Below are positions 6,548 through 8,412 of a stretch of DNA of 8,412 nt, one piece after another (the stretch's first letter is position 1; the number at the start of each line of letters is the position of its first letter). This DNA comes from Candidatus Atribacteria bacterium 1244-E10-H5-B2 (lineage in GTDB: Bacteria > Atribacterota > JS1 > SB-45 > 34-128). A program made the position numbers and the translations under genes. The notes beneath the pieces are model-generated. The model had not been told where the DNA came from and searched no databases. It saw nothing but the letters and a program-made list of their open reading frames with translations. Where the stretch lies: the NCBI GenBank assembly GCA_003575245.1, contig NMQN01000744.1, forward strand, positions 1-8,412, written 5' to 3'.

Positions 6548-7789
6548 CTACCGATGATAAATTGCTTTTACCGGTTCTTTACGGGCTGCCCAGTAAGCAG
6601 GACCTATGCTGGAAAGTAAAGCAATAATTATTCCAAAAAAGAATACGAAAACAAAAGAAGAAAAATTCCAGACCCCATAAAGTTTATCAATTATCGGTAT
6701 GCCATACATGGACATATCTCCGCCTATATAACCTAAGTCATATCCGTATTTAACTATCCACCATACTCCCGCAGCACCTAACAAGCAGCCGGTTAATCCA
6801 CCGAGGATACCTAAACCGGTTGCCTCTACCATAAAGACTGAAACGATCTCCCACTCTCTCATTCCCAATGCTTTCATCATACCAATCTCTCTGGTCCTCT
6901 CCAGGGCAGACAGGATAACATTATTAATAATTCCTATCATACCAATCGTTAAAATGATGATTAATATAACCGCGGTTTCAGCATCTTGAGCAGTATTATT
7001 TAATATCACTATTTTCGCTGATTCCTTCCAGGAGTAAGCATAAATATTCAAGTTTTTTTCCTGAAAAATTTGATTAACCTTACTGATGGTTTGATTAATT
7101 TCTTTTTCCTTATTTGTTTTGACGACCATCATGCTAATGCCATTTTCCACATTCAATGCCTGCTGGGCAATATCCAAAGGAACAAAAACAATGCCATTAT
7201 TAATCATCGGATTGGGCGTATACAGCAATCCTGCAATTTCTAAATCGATGGTATTAAAGGTATCCTCTTTCGTCCTGACCAGAAGTGTAATGTAATCATT
7301 AACTTTTAAATCCATCAGTTCGGCCAAGCTTACTCCTATGACTGCTTTTGATTCGCCAGGTACAAACATCGAACCTTCAACGACATGATTTTGAGTAGCA
7401 AAAACTTCATTATATTGCTCGATAGAGATGCCCATGCCCTGGATCGCTACCTCATCAATTCCGTTATTAAGGTTGGCCTTAAATCTTAGCTCGGGAGATA
7501 CTCCCAATACTCCATCTATATTTTTTATGCTTTCTTCTACATCCTGATTTAAATAGATTAAATTTTCCAAAGGCAGCTTTTCTCTGTCTTCCCAGTATTT
7601 AGGATAAGCTACCTGAATACTCCCCGTATCGTAATTCTTTATATTGTTAAAAGACATTTCTTCCATGCCTTCCATCATAGAACCTATAAATAAATAGATA
7701 AAAAAAGCAAAGGCAATCACTAAAATAGTAATGAAATTCCTTCTTTTCTGGCGGGTTAAATTTTTCAAACCAAGCTTGATGCTAAACAT
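6548..7789 (-). CDS. ABC transporter permease, FtsX/MacB family, first paralogue
   Basis: A 413-residue inner-membrane permease with the same four-helix architecture as its sister at 4488-5726 and the same coupling segment, here 'ERTREIGMMKALGMREWEI' (297-315). The C-terminus is 'PAYWAARKEPVKAIYHR'. Differences cluster at about 215-283 (the end of the extracytoplasmic domain and the start of helix 2), where one residue is also inserted, and in the last helix. It lies 128 bp before the ATPase rather than directly after it. Its ribosome binding site is weak and far from the ATG (AAGGAAG, 11 bases), so it may be made at lower levels than the sister. All FtsX landmarks are intact and there is no sign of decay. 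It could form alternative complexes with either other permease on the single ATPase. Confidence 0.93.
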   Translation of the reverse strand: MFSIKLGLKNLTRQKRRNFITILVIAFAFFIYLFIGSMMEGMEEMSFNNIKNYDTGSIQVAYPKYWEDREKLPLENLIYLNQDVEESIKNIDGVLGVSPELRFKANLNNGIDEVAIQGMGISIEQYNEVFATQNHVVEGSMFVPGESKAVIGVSLAELMDLKVNDYITLLVRTKEDTFNTIDLEIAGLLYTPNPMINNGIVFVPLDIAQQALNVENGISMMVVKTNKEKEINQTISKVNQIFQEKNLNIYAYSWKESAKIVILNNTAQDAETAVILIIILTIGMIGIINNVILSALERTREIGMMKALGMREWEIVSVFMVEATGLGILGGLTGCLLGAAGVWWIVKYGYDLGYIGGDMSMYGIPIIDKLYGVWNFSSFVFVFFFGIIIALLSSIGPAYWAARKEPVKAIYHR

Positions 7790-7792
7790 CTT

Positions 7793-7817
7793 TTGCTTTT
7801 CTTCCTTTTCTAAATTC
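7793..7817 (-). repeat. Relic-like ATPase leader in front of the first permease
   Basis: This segment matches the ATPase leader at 6420-6444 at 23 of 25 positions. One change turns the GGAGG-type site into GGAAG. Immediately after it, the sequence AAAGATGTTTAGC matches the start of the sister permease instead. It therefore looks like a junction between an ATPase leader and a permease start. Confidence 0.55.
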
Positions 7818-7868
7818 TCATTCTTTAATTATTTACTACAAACAACCTTTTTTCTTGACTAACTTTAA

Positions 7869-8412
7869 TTATTTTTCATCTTTTTTTATTTTAAATTTCT
7901 CCAGAAGATTTTTTAACATACTTCGATCGACAATATTAATACTCCCCTTTTTGGCGCCTACAATTCTCTCTATACCATCTTCATAGATATCTATTTCTTT
8001 TTCCAATTTCTCTAAAATTTCAGGATTTTCATCCATTTCTAAAAAAAGTTTAGCTGTTGAATCACCTAAAATTTGAGCTAATTCAAAGATTAACCTTGCT
8101 GCTTTACGAGGAAAGGGGGTGTTAAATACTTTTTCTTCTACTCCTTGCTGGATAATTTTGGCAAATTCAGGTACTAACAGGTCTATATTACTCATATATA
8201 TTTTGTGTCTAAGAATTATATTTTCATCTTTATATAGAACTTTTAAATACAATTTTATCAGGTCTATGTTTTCTAATTTTACATTGCGGGCAGTGATATA
8301 GGCTCTATTCAATTTTGTAAGGGCATCTAAATCTGTTCTTTCTGTTATCTTTTTTATTTCTGATAGAATCTGATTAGTTATTCTTTTAACTAATTTATCC
8401 ATTAAATCTTCT
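7869..8412 (-). CDS. TetR-family transcriptional regulator, partial (N-terminus outside window)
   Basis: The C-terminal ligand-binding and dimerisation region, about 180 residues, of what looks like a TetR/AcrR-type repressor. The frame stays open through the right edge: the codons before the ATG at 8402 read Glu-Asp-Leu, giving 'EDLMDKLVKRI'. This matches the 'F-K-S-K-E-D-L-x-x-x-L-V' junction that follows the TetR helix-turn-helix, so the ATG at 8402 is internal and the DNA-binding domain lies outside the window. The visible part is largely helical, with the usual 'FPRKAARLIFELAQILGDS' type of helix around residues 98-116 counted from that Met. TetR proteins usually repress adjacent transport genes in response to a small hydrophobic ligand. 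The gene is co-directional with the ABC genes, 79 bp upstream, and is probably the first or an early gene of the operon. The family call rests on the C-terminal half only. Confidence 0.7.
   Translation of the reverse strand, partial: EDLMDKLVKRITNQILSEIKKITERTDLDALTKLNRAYITARNVKLENIDLIKLYLKVLYKDENIILRHKIYMSNIDLLVPEFAKIIQQGVEEKVFNTPFPRKAARLIFELAQILGDSTAKLFLEMDENPEILEKLEKEIDIYEDGIERIVGAKKGSINIVDRSMLKNLLEKFKIKKDEK

Noticed and set aside
6487..6548. GGTGAA...TTCACC inverted repeat between the first permease and the ATPase as a terminator
   Set aside because: The arms are only 6 bp and about 50 bases apart with no T-run; not a credible terminator.

Overview
The window is AT-rich (roughly mid-30s % G+C by eye). 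Its coding style suits a diderm anaerobe. One protein has a signal peptide, beta-strand-rich repeats and a C-terminal Tyr-Ser-Phe, as in outer-membrane barrels. A LolA-like periplasmic protein is encoded next to it, while the other genes look Firmicutes-like, with strong AAGGAGG ribosome binding sites and a clostridial-type Crp/Fnr regulator. Halanaerobiales, Atribacterota or a similar deep diderm lineage would fit. I cannot assign a taxon from this sequence alone.

Layout. Left edge: a plus-strand Crp/Fnr-family regulator (64-735) with a palindromic GTAAC-N4-GTTAC site just upstream. All other genes lie on the minus strand and are read from right to left: a TetR-type regulator cut by the right edge (7869-8412), an FtsX/MacB-type ABC permease (6548-7789), its ATPase (5730-6419), a close paralogue of the first permease (4488-5726), a third, more distant permease (3214-4476), a LolA-like outer-membrane lipoprotein-sorting protein (2198-2953), and a predicted outer-membrane beta-barrel (759-1868). 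The barrel gene converges on the Crp/Fnr gene with a 23-bp gap.

The ATPase and the two downstream permeases are tightly packed (gaps of 3 and 11 bp, ribosome binding sites overlapping the previous stop codons) and are almost certainly co-transcribed and translationally coupled. The last two genes are separated from them and from each other by intergenic regions of 260 and 329 bp. These are filled with small palindromic repeats, including two copies of the same two-hairpin element. Whether one transcript crosses them is uncertain.

Working model (inference): one MacB/LolD-type ATPase powers two or three permeases in the inner membrane. The LolA-like protein would carry a hydrophobic cargo (lipid or lipoprotein) across the periplasm, and the barrel would act at the outer membrane, under TetR control. 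No HlyD/MacA adaptor, TolC-like channel or LolB-like lipoprotein is encoded here. The arrangement resembles the RND (MMPL)/DUF1329/DUF1302 clusters of other diderms, with an ABC transporter in place of the RND pump. The two similar permeases, and a relic of the ATPase leader in front of the first, point to a local duplication of an ATPase-permease pair followed by loss of one ATPase.
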